A DNA stretch of 64,000 nucleotides from Lota lota (lineage: Eukaryota > Chordata > Actinopteri > Gadiformes > Lotidae). Where the stretch lies: positions 1,681,001 through 1,745,000 of the forward strand of contig JACYXH010000172.1 of the NCBI GenBank assembly GCA_026745465.1, given 5' to 3'. Shown here one piece after another: positions 1 to 12,638 of the stretch. The position numbers were made by a program, and so were the translations under genes. Position 1 is the first letter of the stretch, and every line of letters begins with the position of its first letter. The notes under the pieces were generated by a model. It worked only from the letters and a program-made list of their open reading frames with translations, was not told where the DNA came from and made no database searches.

Positions 1-249
1 TCAAACCACTAGAGTTGATGTGTCCAGTCAGTCACAGAAAAACAAACTACCACCACCACCACCACTACATTCATAGACCAGAAGACCCAATGACCAATAG
101 TCACTGAACAAAATTGTCCATTTTGGTAGTGAAATCGATGAAAACAAAAAATCGGATAAAAGCCAAGCGGACCAAACCCTCCCTCTCTGGTTGCCCCTGG
201 CAACTCTCTCTTTGGCGGCCCCTGGCAACAAGCGAGGGTGGCAGAAGGC

Positions 250-393
<144 letters not shown>

Positions 394-1359
394 TGGGGGA
401 CTGGTGCTAGCTGGGACAGCTGGTGAGATGCTGTGTGTGGCTGAAGGCTACACGCTCTGGGGGCCTTCTTTTTTTTTTCTCCCCCCTCCCTCCCTCCCTA
501 CTTCTGCTGATGTGATTGGAGCTGCATCGTGATTGGTGGAGCCGTGTTCACCCACCCGTTCCAAGGCTGCCATTAAAGTGTGTGTGTGTGGGGGTGGGGG
601 GGGGTACTGCGGTCATGGCAGCTACAATGATCTCTGGGCTGGCAATGAGGTGAAGGGTGAGGTGGCAGGACAGATGGTGCAGGGTGCTTATACTCCACTG
701 CTAGATGAATGAAACCACTGACTGGGACCGGTTAAAACTATTTAAAAGGGCGCTAATCACCTGGTGTGGCCGCTATCCACCAGCTTACATAGTGATCATA
801 GCAAAATGGGTCTTCATGCCTACATTGTCACTGAAAACACCCTTTGAAATCACAATTTGCCTATTAGCTTCCACTACCAACTACCAAAGAATGTGGGTTA
901 GCTAAGCTAGCTTAGTCTGCATCCACTTTTTAATGTTTAATGTACAAACATAATTTCATTAAAGTACTGAGTTGTATTTACTATACTGAGATTAATACTG
1001 ATACTTCAGATCAACAACTATTCTACACAGTGGTTATACAGTGCATGCACGCTGCACTTGTTATTGCATGGTTGAGTCTGGTTAACTGGGCATCTCACGC
1101 TTCACTGTAAATGTCATTGCCCACTTCAGCTAGCAGCTACATAAACAGCACCACATGACAAACATCTATTCTGGTTATTTTTGTTTTAAAGACAAATAAT
1201 GAGCCTTCTGGCCTTGACACCAGGTGGCTTGGAGCAGGTCCTGATGGCCTTGCTTGTATTTGTATTAAAAAACCATATGAGGACGTATGTGGCTCCATTA
1301 ACTCTCAACACAAAGAGCAAGAATCAGCATGGATGCGTACACAACTAAATGTACACTTT

Positions 1360-1360
<1 letters not shown>

Positions 1361-1402
<42 letters not shown>
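1361..1402. repeat. (CA)21 microsatellite
   Basis: Perfect CA dinucleotide run in the mbd5 intron. Confidence 0.96.
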
Positions 1403-1405
<3 letters not shown>

Positions 1406-1810
1406 TCTTTCGGGCTTCATGGTTACTATGGCTACCAGCTAGCTGGACGCGGATCTTTTCACAGCCTATCTAAGCTGTATCACAACAACCCATTGAGCAT
1501 TTCTCCTTAGCCGCGACTGACGCTAGTGTACTAATAAAACAAAACAAGAGAAGCACACTGGCCGCATGTTAATTAGCCCCGCAGCGACCGGGACAGCCGG
1601 TTCATTTGCATAGGAGCCTAACTTCTTGGGCCAGAAGCCTCCATTGGTTGAACCCTTTGGCAAAATACAAAACAAATTGAGACGAAAACGCACTAAAACA
1701 ATACAGCCGTCCCCATCCAATACCTCAACATGGTGGTCTCTGTGAATAAAGCTTTCTTGACGATCGGGTTGGTGGGGGGGAGCTCTGACATAACTATCAG
1801 TAGACCTTAC

Positions 1811-4193
1811 TGGCCCACATGGGGAGGTCCTCCAAGGGGAAGTGTCTCACCTGTGCTGACTGGTCCACGGGTCATGGCCGCCATGTTGGGCCGTCTCATA
1901 CTGTGGAGGAGGAGGCTCTGCTGCTGGGGGGAGGGGCCAGGGTGGGACAGCGGTGGCGGGTGAGAGCCCACGTGACCCAGAGGCATGCCGTCAGGGCTGA
2001 CGCCGGGCCTCGCGGGGCCACGGTTCCCCAGGGAGGACGCGTGCATCTGGGTCATCATCTCTTGGCCTGGGTGATGCGGAGGGTGAGGACCCGGCTGGCC
2101 CCCAGAGGCCTCGTCCATGTTCTGGCGGTGCTGCAGCGTGGGAGCCCCTGGGCCCCGCAGTCGTTGCTGAGCGAGGAAGTGCTGCGGAGGTCCGCGGGAA
2201 ACCCCCTTGTTGGGGCCGCCGACACAGTGCAGTGGGTCGGCTCCCGGGGGCCCGGGTCCAGCACCGGCCATGATGTGAGAACCCTGGTGGCTCATGGACT
2301 GGAGGAGCTGAGCCATGGAGGTGTTGGGCGGCAAGCCAACCATGCGGGCCCCCTGCTGCAGCTGATCTGTGGTGCCGCAGGGGCCCGGGACCCGGGGACC
2401 ACCGGTGCAGGGTTTGTTAAGTATGCTGTAGGCTACGCCATTACCGCCGTCGTCGTTGTTGTTGGCGGCGGTGGCGCCGGACGGCTGCTTGCGCTTCCGC
2501 AGGGGATCCCGCTGCTGGGCCATCAGCTTGTCCCGGAGCGCCGCCCTACCGCTCTGGGCCTCGGACGCGTTCAGGAGCATGGCGGAGTTCGGCGGGAGCA
2601 TGGGGTTTAAAGTGCTGTGCCCCTCCATGCCTCGAGGGCCGCTCAGGAAGCCAGGTTGCCTGCCGCCCGCTTCGTTCACGTCACCGCCGCCGCCGCCACC
2701 CGGAACCGTGTTTCCCAAGCCGCCGACGCCGGCGACGGCCGCGGGGCCGTTGTCTGCGGCGGCATGCTTGTTTTGATATGCTAGCTGTGCTTTGGCTGCA
2801 GCGGACAGGAGGCTGCTGGCTGGGAAAGAGGCAGCTTTCTGTTGGTTGAGGATCTGGTTTAGGGGCATGCCCAGGAGACCTGGGTGGCCCTTCTGGGAAG
2901 CACTTTGGGTGGACAACGAGGAGGAGGAAGAGGACGTGGGGGAGTACATGGAGTTATTGTGCTGCTGGGCTCCAACGGAGTTGGCCATCCCGGACAACAT
3001 CTGGGAGTCGATGTACTGGTGCAGAAGGTCTGCTTTGTTGGAGGAGGGGCTGGAAGGCATGGCTGGCCGAGGAGAGCCCATGGTCGACCTGGGGGAGCTT
3101 GGTACCTTCATGCTTCCAGGGTGAGCTTGGTGCCCCGAGGGCATGGCAAAGTTCCCGTGGTCCAGGGAGGTGGACGAGGGGCGCGAACAGTGGGGGGAGG
3201 CCTCCATTCGGCCGGACATGTGGACTGGGGAGGTGACGGGGGACGGGGACATGGAGGGGGCGAGGCCAGTCTGTTGAGACCTCTGGACATGGCCCATGTG
3301 GCCCACGGGTCCAGACTTGCCAGTGGGTACAGGTAAGTTACTCGGCAAGGGGACGATGGCAGGAGGGGGGACGTTTACATTCATCATTGGTACCTGAGAG
3401 TGGAGGCTGGGCTGGAAGCTGGAGGGGTTTGGGGAATTGGCGGAAGATTGGCCAATGGGTTTGCTGGGGATGGGGTCCAGGATGCCCAGCGGGTCTTTCT
3501 CAGAACTGGTCATCAGCCTCTTCTGAAGGGCACAGGTGGGAGGTGGTATCATTTGCAGGGGTGGGCCAGGGTTCGGGGCGGGCTGGGGTTTGTGGCGGAA
3601 GGCCGCTCGAGGGGTGTCCATCCCGTGCCGGACGCTACCCCGCAGCGTGTTCATGACGGGGCTTTTGGCCGTGGCCGTGGGGGAGAGGGGTGTACTAGTC
3701 CTTCCCGTCATCGCACAGGCCGACTGGCCGACCGGGGAGCCGTGGAGCAGCATGCTGGGCGGGGACAGCGGCGTCCTGCTGTTCCCGTGGACGGAGACGG
3801 CCCCAGGGAAACCACACTGGTTGGCCCTATAGCACTCAGGGCTTCCTAGGGTGTCTGTGGCGGGGGAGTGCGGCCCATCTCCATACAGCTTTGAGCCGGA
3901 GGGAGGTGGACTTAGCATACCCCCATATCCGACCATGTAGGGGGACTTGGGTCCTGCGTCCGCGTTCCCCATTCTGTGTTGCCTCGGGTAGCCGGGATAG
4001 AGCTCTCCTTGATGGGCTGCAGCCACCTCGTGGGGCGGGTACAGCCTCTGCTTCTGGGGCTGATGGCCAGCTGCGAGCATCATCTTGAAAGGGTTCTTGC
4101 AGTCGGGTACAGCGTGGTTGGGCAGGCCAACGTGGGGTATAGTCCTTATTGCTCGTTGGGTTGTGGAATGTGGGGAGATGGTGGCCGGTGCAC
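1811..4193 (-). CDS. mbd5: mbd5 coding exon 4 (large disordered exon)
   Basis: A 2383-nt exon encoding residues 132-925, rich in Pro, Ser, Gly and Met with poly-Gly and poly-Ser tracts. The acceptor is CCTAAAG/G. The open frame extends about 11 codons upstream into the intron, so the ATG at 4227 is not the gene start. At the other end the frame reaches a TAA at 1807-1809, but a CCA/GTAAGG donor overlaps that stop at 1810. MBD5 proteins continue for hundreds of residues, so splicing onward is preferred to termination. Confidence 0.88.
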
Positions 4194-7100
4194 CTTTAGG
4201 TAAAACATAACGTACATTTGAGTTCATGACAAAAAGTGCAATCTTAGGCTAAATGTAGAACTCATTATTCTTTAGCACAAACATATGAATCGGCAAATAG
4301 ACACAAAACAATGTTATTTTTAACATCTCATCTCCAAAGAACACAACCAGGATTTAGCTATTGATAGTTGGTCAATTTGGGAAAAAGGAGATAAAAAGGG
4401 GGAAGGGGACCATTCGGGTAACGCGTATCTGGCTAATACCAGACAAAGTCATGATTGTAAAATATATACAGTATTGCACAAAGGTGAGTACACCCCTCAC
4501 ATTTGTGTAAATATTTGAGTATATCTTTTCATGTGACAACACTGAAGAAATGACACTTTGCTACAGTGTAAAGTAGTGAGTGTACAGCTTGTATAACTTG
4601 TACAGCTTGTATAAAATTTGCTGTCCTCTCAAAATAACACAGCCATTAATGTCTAAACCGCTGGCAACAAAAGTGAGTACACCCCTAAGTGAAAATGTCC
4701 AAACTGGGCCCAAAGTGTCAATATTTTGTGTGGCCACCATCATTTTCCAGCACTGCCTTAACCCTCTTGGGCATGGAGTTCACCAGAGCTTCACAGGTTG
4801 CCACTGGAGTCCTCTTCCACTCCTCCATGACGACATAACGGAGCTGGTGGATGTTAGAGACTTCTCCACCTTCCGTTTGAGGATGCCCCACAGATGCTCA
4901 ATAGGGTTTAGGTCTGGAGACATGCTTGGCCAGTCCATCACCTTTACCCTCAGCTTCTTTAGCAAGGCAGTGGTCGTCTTGAAGGGGTGTTTGGGATCGT
5001 TATTATGTTGGAATACTGCCCTGCGGCCCAGTCTCCGAAGGGAGGGGATCATGCTCTGCTTCAGTATGTCACAGTACATGTTGGCATTCATGGTTCCCTC
5101 AATGAACTGTAGCTCCCCAGTGCCGGCGGCACTCATGCAGCCCCAGACCCTGACACTCCCACCACCATGCTTGACTGTAGGCAAGACACTTGTCTTTGTA
5201 CTCCTCACCTGGTTACCGCCACACACGCTTGACACCATCTGAACCAAATAAGTTGGTCTCTTCAGACCACAGGACATGGTTCCAGTAATCCATGTCCTTA
5301 GTCTGCTTGTCTTCAGCAGACTGTTTGCGGGATTTCTTGTGCATCATCTTTAGATGAGGCTTCTTTCTGGGACGACAGCCATATGCAGACCAATTTGATG
5401 CAGTGTGCGACGTATGGTCTGAGCACTGACAGGCTGACCCCCCACCCCTTCAACCTCTGCAGCAATGCTGGCAGCACTCATACGTCTATTTCCCAAAGAC
5501 AACCTCTGGATATGACGCTGAGCACGTGCACTCAACTTCTTTGGTCGACCATGGCGAGGCCTGTTCTGAGTGGAACCTGTCCTGTTAAACCGCTGTATGG
5601 TCTTGGCCACCGTGCTGCAGCTCAGTTTCAGGGTCTTGGCAATCTTCTTATAGCCCAGGCCATCTTTATGTAGAGCAACAATTCTTTTTTTCAGATCGTC
5701 AGAGAGTTCTTTGCCATGAGGTGCCATGTTGAACTTCCAGTGACCTGTATGAGGGAGTGTGAGAGCGATGACACCAAATTTAACACACCTGCTCCCCATT
5801 CACACCTGAGACCTTGTAACACTAACGAGTCACATGACACCAGGGAGGGAAAATGGATAATTGGGCCCAATTTGGACATTTTCACTTAGGGGTGTACTCA
5901 CTTTTGTTGCCAGCGGTTTAGACATTAATGGCTGTGTGTTGAGTTATTTTGAGGGGACAGCAAATTTACACGGTTATACAAGCTGTACACTCACTACTTT
6001 ACATTGTAGCAAAGTGTCATTTCTTCAGTGTTGTCACATGAAAAGATATACTCAAATATTTACAGAAATGTGAGGGGTGTACTCACTCTTGTGAGATACT
6101 GTATACTAATATGTACTATATAACAAATCCAAACACCAACACCCATTTGGAATACACTATAGGACACCACAAACAAAACAAGTTTGATCTTGCAGAGAAT
6201 GGAAACCCTAAAATCCAAACCAACAATCCAGACTCAAACTTAGCATAGGACTGATTGCCACATGGGTACCAATGCTTAGACCGTGGCAGGGGGAGGGGGA
6301 TCGGTGATGGAAAGGGGCGACTGCGTAACGATACGCCGGCTGTAGCGGTGCTCACGTACCCGTGATGCCCCCTGGCCCGGCGAGAGTCAGCGCAGGGTGT
6401 GTCACGATGCTCCGGTGCAGCGCGGCCACCGCCAGCAGCTTCCTCTTGTGGATGCACAGCTTGGTCGCGTCCTCGTCTGCCCTCACGTCCTCCGCTGTCC
6501 TCTGCTTGACCAGCGCTCCCGGGTCAAAGTTGAACACCTGGGGGGGGGGGCCGAGCAAGGGTAAGACATTTAGGTTGTTACCTCGATGAAGAGGAGGAGG
6601 ACGATGTTGCTGACAATGAAAGCAACGAGTGTGTTCCCTGGAGTGATCTTGTAGCCATAACAATATGTAATTGCATATATTTTAATAAATATGCAACACC
6701 TGGCTCCTACGTAGAAAGAAATTATACTGCCATGTTTTTAATCATTTGTCCAAGAAATTGTGGTATGGGAAAAACAATACATAATTCTTTAACTCTCCAT
6801 AATGACTTTCATTCTCTACAATAAATAGCAAGAGGATTAAGGGCACGGAGTTTGAGGTCCTTTGTGACTTTGACTTCTAAACTAAACCTGTACACATAAA
6901 AAACAATCCTACCTAGAGGGCTACACATTTGAAGCCCCAGCGTCCATTTCGCCGCCAGAAGGACCTACCTTGTGGAGGATGAGTGGGCATTCTAGGCCAC
7001 ACTTGCAGGTACCATCCGTCAGCAGGTAGGCTTTTACGTGGTCGTAGCTGGCCAGCACGGAGCCACTGGGACTGGAGATGGGAAAAACAAACAGTAAGTG

Positions 7101-7664
7101 ATGGAGAAAAGCTCGGGATCTGCAGCCGGATATGACAAGCAAAAATTATGTACAGGGGTTGTGGGCGGCGGTAAAGTGACAATAACTATTGTTGTTGTAG
7201 TGCGATATATCAGCTCAGGTAACCAAATGGCTCCAAATAGTGGACTCTTGTCAACCAAATAACTGCTTTAGACCTACATCATTATGCATTTGAATATGAC
7301 AATTTGACAACAATGAACCCCTACTTCTAGCATTATGATAGAACGCATGTTTGACGTTCTTTTTACCCTTTACAAATTACCCAGATGGGGTACATTCGAG
7401 CGAGGTTATGTTTGGGTTCTTGACATTCACTATAAAATATTAATCAATAAACTTCAAAGAGAAACATTTAACTCTCTGCCCAAGATGAACCCGACCATCG
7501 GACCGGCCCACTGACCCTTCATAACAACAAACGAAATAGTGGTGCCCTTACCTTATGTAGATAACCCCTTTGCTAGGCTCCGCCTTGCGCTGCCAGCCAA
7601 TAGGGACCTGGACAGGGGCGACGTGGCGCTGATGTCCTGCCTCAAAGTCCTTTCCGCCATTCAT
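1811..7664 (-). CDS. mbd5: mbd5, methyl-CpG-binding domain protein 5 (partial; four coding exons)
   Basis: Coding exons are 7664-7552, 7071-6969, 6537-6360 and 4193-1811. All have GT/AG boundaries and the frame holds across every junction, giving 925 codons plus 2 nt. Residues about 16-100 form the MBD-like domain, with the IGWQRK start and the cysteine-rich [15 protein letters not shown] segment. The rest is a long Ser/Pro/Gly-rich disordered region with MBD5-family blocks: CKNPFK near 163, EKDPLGIL near 363, [12 protein letters not shown] near 571, and AALRDKL with a basic RKRKQP stretch near 682-702. MBD5 is a nuclear chromatin protein; it associates with heterochromatin and the PR-DUB deubiquitinase, and its MBD is not a classical methyl-CpG reader (family knowledge). 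The C-terminal exons, including the expected PWWP domain, are outside the window. It is head-to-head with orc4, as in human. Identity is near certain; the fish paralog is not resolved. Confidence 0.93.
4469..6101 (-). mobile_element. Tc1/mariner-family DNA transposon, degenerate
   Basis: A 1633-bp element bounded by TA target-site duplications (4467-4468 and 6102-6103). Its terminal inverted repeats are about 240 bp (4469-4713 and 5861-6101) and start CAGTAT. Each arm holds two copies of the direct repeat GTGAGTACACCCCT, at 4484 and 4673 on the left and inverted at 5888 and 6073 on the right. This is the IR/DR layout of fish Tc1 elements such as the Sleeping Beauty group. It lies in mbd5 intron 3 with its transposase on the mbd5 sense strand. 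Confidence 0.95.
4718..5727 (-). pseudogene. Tc1-like transposase pseudogene
   Basis: The reading frame runs from [16 protein letters not shown] at 5727 to a TGA at 4718, about the usual 1-kb length. The N-terminal paired-like HTH DNA-binding half is intact to about 5385. A frameshift then interrupts it, another lies near 5170-5230, and a third follows RKVEK near the C-terminus. The DDE catalytic triad is damaged. The first Asp block reads WSEET instead of WSDET, with a two-codon loss beside it, and the second reads HNNDPKH instead of HDNDPKH. Only the Glu block ([10 protein letters not shown]) is intact. It cannot make an active transposase. Confidence 0.93.
6360..6537 (-). CDS. mbd5: mbd5 coding exon 3 (end of MBD, linker)
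   Basis: Encodes residues 73-131. It opens [18 protein letters not shown] and runs through [17 protein letters not shown], both strongly MBD5-like. The acceptor follows a G-run on the plus strand, which reads as a C-rich polypyrimidine tract on the coding strand. The donor is G/GTACGTGAG. Confidence 0.92.
6969..7071 (-). CDS. mbd5: mbd5 coding exon 2 (MBD core)
   Basis: Encodes residues 38-72: [20 protein letters not shown] followed by the Cys-rich [10 protein letters not shown] segment. The acceptor is CTCCAG and the donor is AAG/GTAGGT. The 103-nt length fits the phase of both neighbours exactly. Confidence 0.93.
7552..7664 (-). CDS. mbd5: mbd5 coding exon 1 (start codon, start of MBD)
   Basis: Encodes residues 1-37, opening MNGGKD and containing VPIGWQRK, and ends with two bases of codon 38 before a GTAAGG donor. 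The start matches the family's MNGGK opening. Only about 36 bp separate the ATG from a 90-bp AT palindromic repeat upstream, and no good acceptor is visible in that gap, so the 5' boundary of the exon is unknown. Confidence 0.9.
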
Positions 7665-7700
7665 TTCTCCACGGCTTTGACGTTCCGACCCTCACGGGTA

Positions 7701-7787
7701 CATATATACACATATACATATATATGTATATATACATATATATTATATACATATATACACATATATACATATATATGTATATATATC
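7701..7787. repeat. AT-rich palindromic (TATA/CATA)n repeat
   Basis: Alternating TATATACATATA units with internal self-complementarity, capable of cruciform or hairpin formation. It sits directly upstream of the mbd5 start-codon exon. Confidence 0.85.
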
Positions 7788-10700
7788 ACACGCTGACCAG
7801 AGCCATGGCAATACAAGTCATGTTCGATCTTCAATGCCGTGGTGATGGTGGTGGGAGCAGCCCTTCAGCTTGAAGATGTATCTGCCTCCGCCACAGCTGG
7901 GGCTATGATTCAGGGATGACAGTGGAGCGGGGGGTGGGGGGTGTGGGTGGGATGAGGGAGGGAAGGGGGAGGGCGTTCAGGGTGAGACCAGGCTCACGAC
8001 AAGACCCTACCCCTTGAGCTGCAACGCGGCATGTCCTCTCAATGACACGGGCCGTGCTTTTAGTGCGCCTGTGCAGGAAGTGCCATCGATGATGCCATCC
8101 GGTTGGTCAGGAGGACGACGGACCGGCGGGGTTAACGCCCCCCCCTTTTTTTTTAACGTTTCTTCCAAATGTCCCTCAAGAGTGTCTTTTTATCTCCCCG
8201 AGGGCGTTAAACAACCGCAATTCGGCTTCGGATGGCCAGAACAGTGATCGCGGAGAGGGGTCTTCTTCTCCTCAACATGTTGGTTCCCAAAGACGGTGCG
8301 GTGGTGGTTTTCCCATGGTTCCTGAGGTGAAAATGAAAGAACGCACAATGGAGAGTCAAAGGTCAGCGCTTTCCACCTCCTGCAAGTGTGCAAGTCGGAT
8401 GACCTGTGATAGACCGCAATGCATTGCATGCCGATTAGTATGCGTTGATGCGAGTGCTGCGCAGGAGCACTCGCATGACACAGACACCAAGCCAGCTGCC
8501 TTGAACTGTGTGTGAACTTGTTGTGTCCCGTGCACACCACCACGCATCATCATAGTGTGTGTCTGTGCACATGTGTGCGTTCATCGGCACCGCGATGCGG
8601 ACAGATTGCTTGCTACTATAAATGTTTCTTGCAAAATATATATTATTATTTTTACTGTGCCGTGCGCACAGTGATTTAGCAGCCAATCCCCTCAGCGCCT
8701 GACAGGAGGGGAGATGGAGCACGGTCGTCCTCTTCTCCTTAGCTCCTCCGGTGTTGCTGAGTCATAACCGACCGTAGAGGAGCTGGGTAGGCGGGCAGGG
8801 TCAGAGTCAAAGAAAACCCACCACGAGAGAGAACAGAAGCAGCCGCACCGCTAACACAAACATGGGGCGACTGTGGCAAGTGTTCATCCTAACGCCACAG
8901 ATTCTTCTTATTTATAGCATCCGTTACAACAACAGAGACCGTAAAATAAGGCCTATCACTTTATACAATTAGTAAAGGTTTCAAGTAAACACTGTGCAGC
9001 ATTGCCACAGTAGACATACGTTTTTACACTTTCACAGAAATTACTTAAGGGAACAGAAAATAAGGTCTAACTCTGCCACTCGCAGTTTCTGGTTTCCATC
9101 CCAGGCTCTGTGCCGTCTTCCCCAAGCAGTTCTGCTATAACAACGTAGGACTGCTGGATCTGAGATTAGTCCACGCCTTACTGTTTTGCCCCCTCTCCAC
9201 CAAACAGTTAAATGTTTACACTTCAAATAGCTCTTAAAATACACAAACATATTTGTCTGACCATGTTTGGCCTTGGATTGTAATGTGCCAAATTTTGACA
9301 GATTCCTGGACCGTGGACATTTAAAATAAATAAATATTATAAGTACTTTTTTTTAAGTACTTCTTCAAATACTTCCTGAAATTTTAAGAAAGCCGCAGAA
9401 CATAACACATAGTAGTTAGCTGCTCAGAACACAGATAATGTTGCACAGGATATGAACTGAGAATCGCCAATGCTTCTGGAAATTCCAACAATAAGTTATT
9501 TATTATGCTTATCTACAAAATATCAACTTTGACAAGTCCGATTTTAATGTCAACTACTGCAATGGGAAAGAAACCAACGTAATAACCTATTCATCAGCCC
9601 CAGTAGTCAAATAACTTGCTTCCATTCTTGGATTTACAAGTCTAATGGCAATTGCTTCAACCAATCAATCCCATTACCCTTAGGTACTATGAAGCTAATT
9701 AAAATAATTTTCAATATGAATCTACATTAGGTTGTTGCCATATGTATAAAGCTTTTATAAAGCTGGCCTACGTCTATTTAAAAACTACAAAACACAGGCA
9801 TGAAGCAGCAAACTTGCAAAAGGTCTTCAAATGGGTAGCACCAAACAAGCAAAAGGAGTGGGACACTGCAGCCGACCATCAACATTTTGCAAAACACGAT
9901 TGCATTGACTGTTGGGCTCTCGCTTATGGTGTTTACCTGACTGAAAATGGCATCGGTCACACTGATTTAAAAGTTCACATCCATCCATGCGAGCATGTCA
10001 CTTAAGCCCATTATGTTGACATAACAGTCCTAACTGATTAGTATGACCAACGTTACACAACTGCTTACTACGTTGCACATGTACTCTGCCACCACACCAA
10101 GTGTTGCTGTATAAACGTGGGTTCTGGATCTATGAATGAGAAAAATAAAACATATGACTAAAGTACAAGGTGCATGAAATATGACACAGTATGTGCGTCG
10201 GCCGTGATAAAACAGGCACGGTGTCAATGTGCGCAATCTGTGCACTTGTATTTAGTAGTAATTAATTTGAGAGCGCCTTCAAAGAGCATCCAAACTAGCT
10301 GCAGGTTAGCACGTCCAGAGTCAGCTTTCTAGCGGTTAGCTGTGCAGCTAACAGGCTAACTACTGATAAGGGGAAGGTCTTGGTGAGCGAGCGTCGCTTT
10401 CATCTTTTTAGTCCGTAAACCGATGCCAATGTACGGGGATCTGCCGTTTCAACGTACAAGATAGCCGCGTGTTCCCAGATGAAAATAAAGAACTAATGGG
10501 AGTCCTCGGCACCAGCTGGGTCTAAAGCCAAGGGGCAGGCAAGGCCAGGGCCAGGCCGAGTTAGCACAGTTAGCCTAGCGGGCTCACAGCAAATAACTCA
10601 AAGCAACGCAAACCGTTGCGTTCCAGAGTGCGAGCAGAGACGCTCTCAGCCAGTTAGTCGCTATGTCTAACGGTGGTACAATGATCGTTTTCTTAGCACA

Positions 10701-10949
10701 CCCTCCCCGATAATGAACGGTTCTATCATTATTAAAAAAAATAAAACGACAATAAGTGCATTTTTGACCTTTGAAAAATAAGAATAGGAACCTTACCCAT
10801 TAGTTCACAGCCTCTGCTGGCTCTCATAGACTGGGATATTGAAGATGATGGAGTTACACCGCGCATGCGTGGCAAGGGTACACAGATGGGTCACGGTTAG
10901 ATGGGATCTGACCATGAATCGGACTAAAGTCTTATGGTCAAGTATACTA

Positions 10950-10977
10950 CCCCCCCCCCCCCCCCCCCCCCCCCCCC
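10950..10977. repeat. poly-C tract (28 bp)
   Basis: Uninterrupted homopolymer, followed by a short CA repeat. Confidence 0.95.
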
Positions 10978-11455
10978 ACGCCACGCTACGCCACCACACA
11001 CACACACACACGCGTGCGTGCGCGTGCAATACACACGCACACAACGTTTTGTAACTATGTTGTTACCTGCTTGGTATTTCCATAATGTTTAAGTATCTTA
11101 TGAGTTGAGTGTGGTGTTTATGATGTAGCCACAATCACTTAAGGAATCAATAACATTCAACATGAGATGCTTATAATACCAACTCCAGAATAACAGCTGA
11201 TCAATATAAGAAGAAGCAACAGTGCCCAAAGCAATGCCCTTATTTCTTCCTATAACTTTTTATTTATTTATGATAACCAGGCTGCTTTGTTTTAATAGCA
11301 TGTCTTCTGTCACAAACTATCGATTTCAAATAGAAAATAAATCATGAAACAGGCAATACAGTAGGCCTACAACAAATAGACACATATTTCAAGAAATGTA
11401 ATCTGAATTACTCGGACGCGGACATCTAAATCAACCGCTATAGCCAGATGGAGCT

Positions 11456-11456
<1 letters not shown>

Positions 11457-11545
<89 letters not shown>
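11457..11545. repeat. (CA)~44 microsatellite
   Basis: Perfect CA run about 700 bp upstream of the orc4 5' exon. Confidence 0.96.
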
Positions 11546-11547
<2 letters not shown>

Positions 11548-11939
11548 GCGCGCGAACACGCACGCACACACACCTTGCTACTGTTTATCATCAAGATGAC
11601 TTTGTTCATGTCTCAAGTCAGAGACATTCTTGACCATGTGCGCAAGCTTTACTAAACATGCACATTGAATAACATGGTTTGGAACCATTAGCCCACCTAC
11701 AGTGTTGGTAATGTTTTCTCTTTTTCAAGGTGTGCTGTACCCTTAAAATCCCCACCTGCAGCTGCACTGGAATTCGAAATTTATATAACTGGAGCGACAA
11801 TTATCACTGTAATGGAAGCTTGTCGGGCTTCATAGTTCATAACTTTATTATTCGATTTCAAATATATCGTTTTCTTACAATTAGATTTTGTTAGCTGACC
11901 TGGCAATTGCCTTCCAAAAGAAAATAGGATAATACATCC

Positions 11940-12246
11940 TCCGAACAGCGTACTGCTATAATCCCCGCATGAGAAGCCTGAGGAGAGAGGTCAATTCATC
12001 CTCCGGCCAGTCGGGGGCGATAATCACAGCACGAGAGAGGTCCGAGGAAGGAGGTCCGAGGTCTGACCACTGGTGGTTCGGATACGAACGCATAACTTGA
12101 TGCCTTCCCAGAGGGATTGTTATCTCAGGGACCCATCTGCCCGCCCGGACCAGCCACGGAAGTAGTCACCTTCACAACCGGAAATAGCTGTATTATTCCC
12201 GCGAAGATTGAGAACACTCGGCGCAACAGTTGACAGAGTTGTACAG
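11940..12246 (+). promoter_or_regulatory. orc4: orc4 promoter and 5' untranslated exon 1
   Basis: CpG-richer sequence upstream of orc4. Two ETS-type motifs lie close together: CGGAAGT at 12157-12163 and ACCGGAAAT at 12077+100 (12177-12185). They sit just before a likely non-coding first exon that ends CAG/GTAGGT at 12246. ETS sites and moderate CpG density suit a housekeeping replication gene and could also drive the divergent mbd5. No TATA box was seen. The transcription start is inferred. Confidence 0.45.
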
Positions 12247-12581
12247 GTAGGTACTCACCAGTTAAATTTGTGTTTTATTTGACACTGGTCTAATTTGAAA
12301 GCCTAATACTGTAGATACATACGTTTGCATCAATTGCTCATCCATGCCATCCAGCTTGCATTTAATGCTTAGTGTTTGAGCCGCAGGTTGCTGGTAAGAT
12401 GATCATGAGCTGTCATGACCCTATTCACAAGCGTATGAGCGACGCCTTTTTATGCTAAAAAAAAGGTGTTTATCCTACGATGATGACTCTGTGAAAAGGG
12501 TATTTTGGTAGGACATTAGTTCTCTAATTTGCCTTACTATTTTTTCTATGCGACACATTCCCTATCTAGGCGACTGTCACC

Positions 12582-12638
12582 ATGAGTAAACGGAAAGCCA
12601 AAGACTCGCAAATGCCAATAGGAGAATGCATTTCTCAG
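12582..12638 (+). CDS. orc4: orc4 coding exon 1
   Basis: Residues 1-19 (MSKRKAKDS...ECISQ). The exon itself starts at 12570 after CTATCTAG, with 12 nt of leader (GTCACC) giving a good Kozak context. Donor CAG/GTTTGT. Confidence 0.93.

Larger units (their letters stand above)
7788..12195. other. mbd5 5' region and mbd5-orc4 divergent intergenic stretch
   Basis: About 4.4 kb that should contain the mbd5 5' untranslated exons and promoter, which I could not place. A fairly CpG-rich patch at about 10300-10650 is one possible mbd5 promoter. Open frames here (for example 87 codons at 9742-10005, plus strand) match nothing I recognise and have no supporting splice or codon signal. A 28-base C tract and two CA repeats are present. 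Confidence 0.4.

Noticed and set aside
2055..3849. Plus-strand frames of 60-263 codons across the mbd5 large exon
   Set aside because: Shadows of the GC-rich mbd5 coding exon in other frames.
1807..4227. A single-exon 806-residue protein gene
   Set aside because: Its first 11 codons are intron sequence before a CCTAAAG acceptor, and its stop overlaps a GTAAGG donor. It is the large exon of mbd5, joined in frame to three upstream exons.
4580..5673. Plus-strand frames of 220 and 96 codons
   Set aside because: Antisense shadows of the Tc1 transposase remnant.
9742..10005. 87-codon plus-strand frame between mbd5 and orc4
   Set aside because: AT-rich short frame without recognised similarity, promoter or splice signals. 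Within chance expectation.
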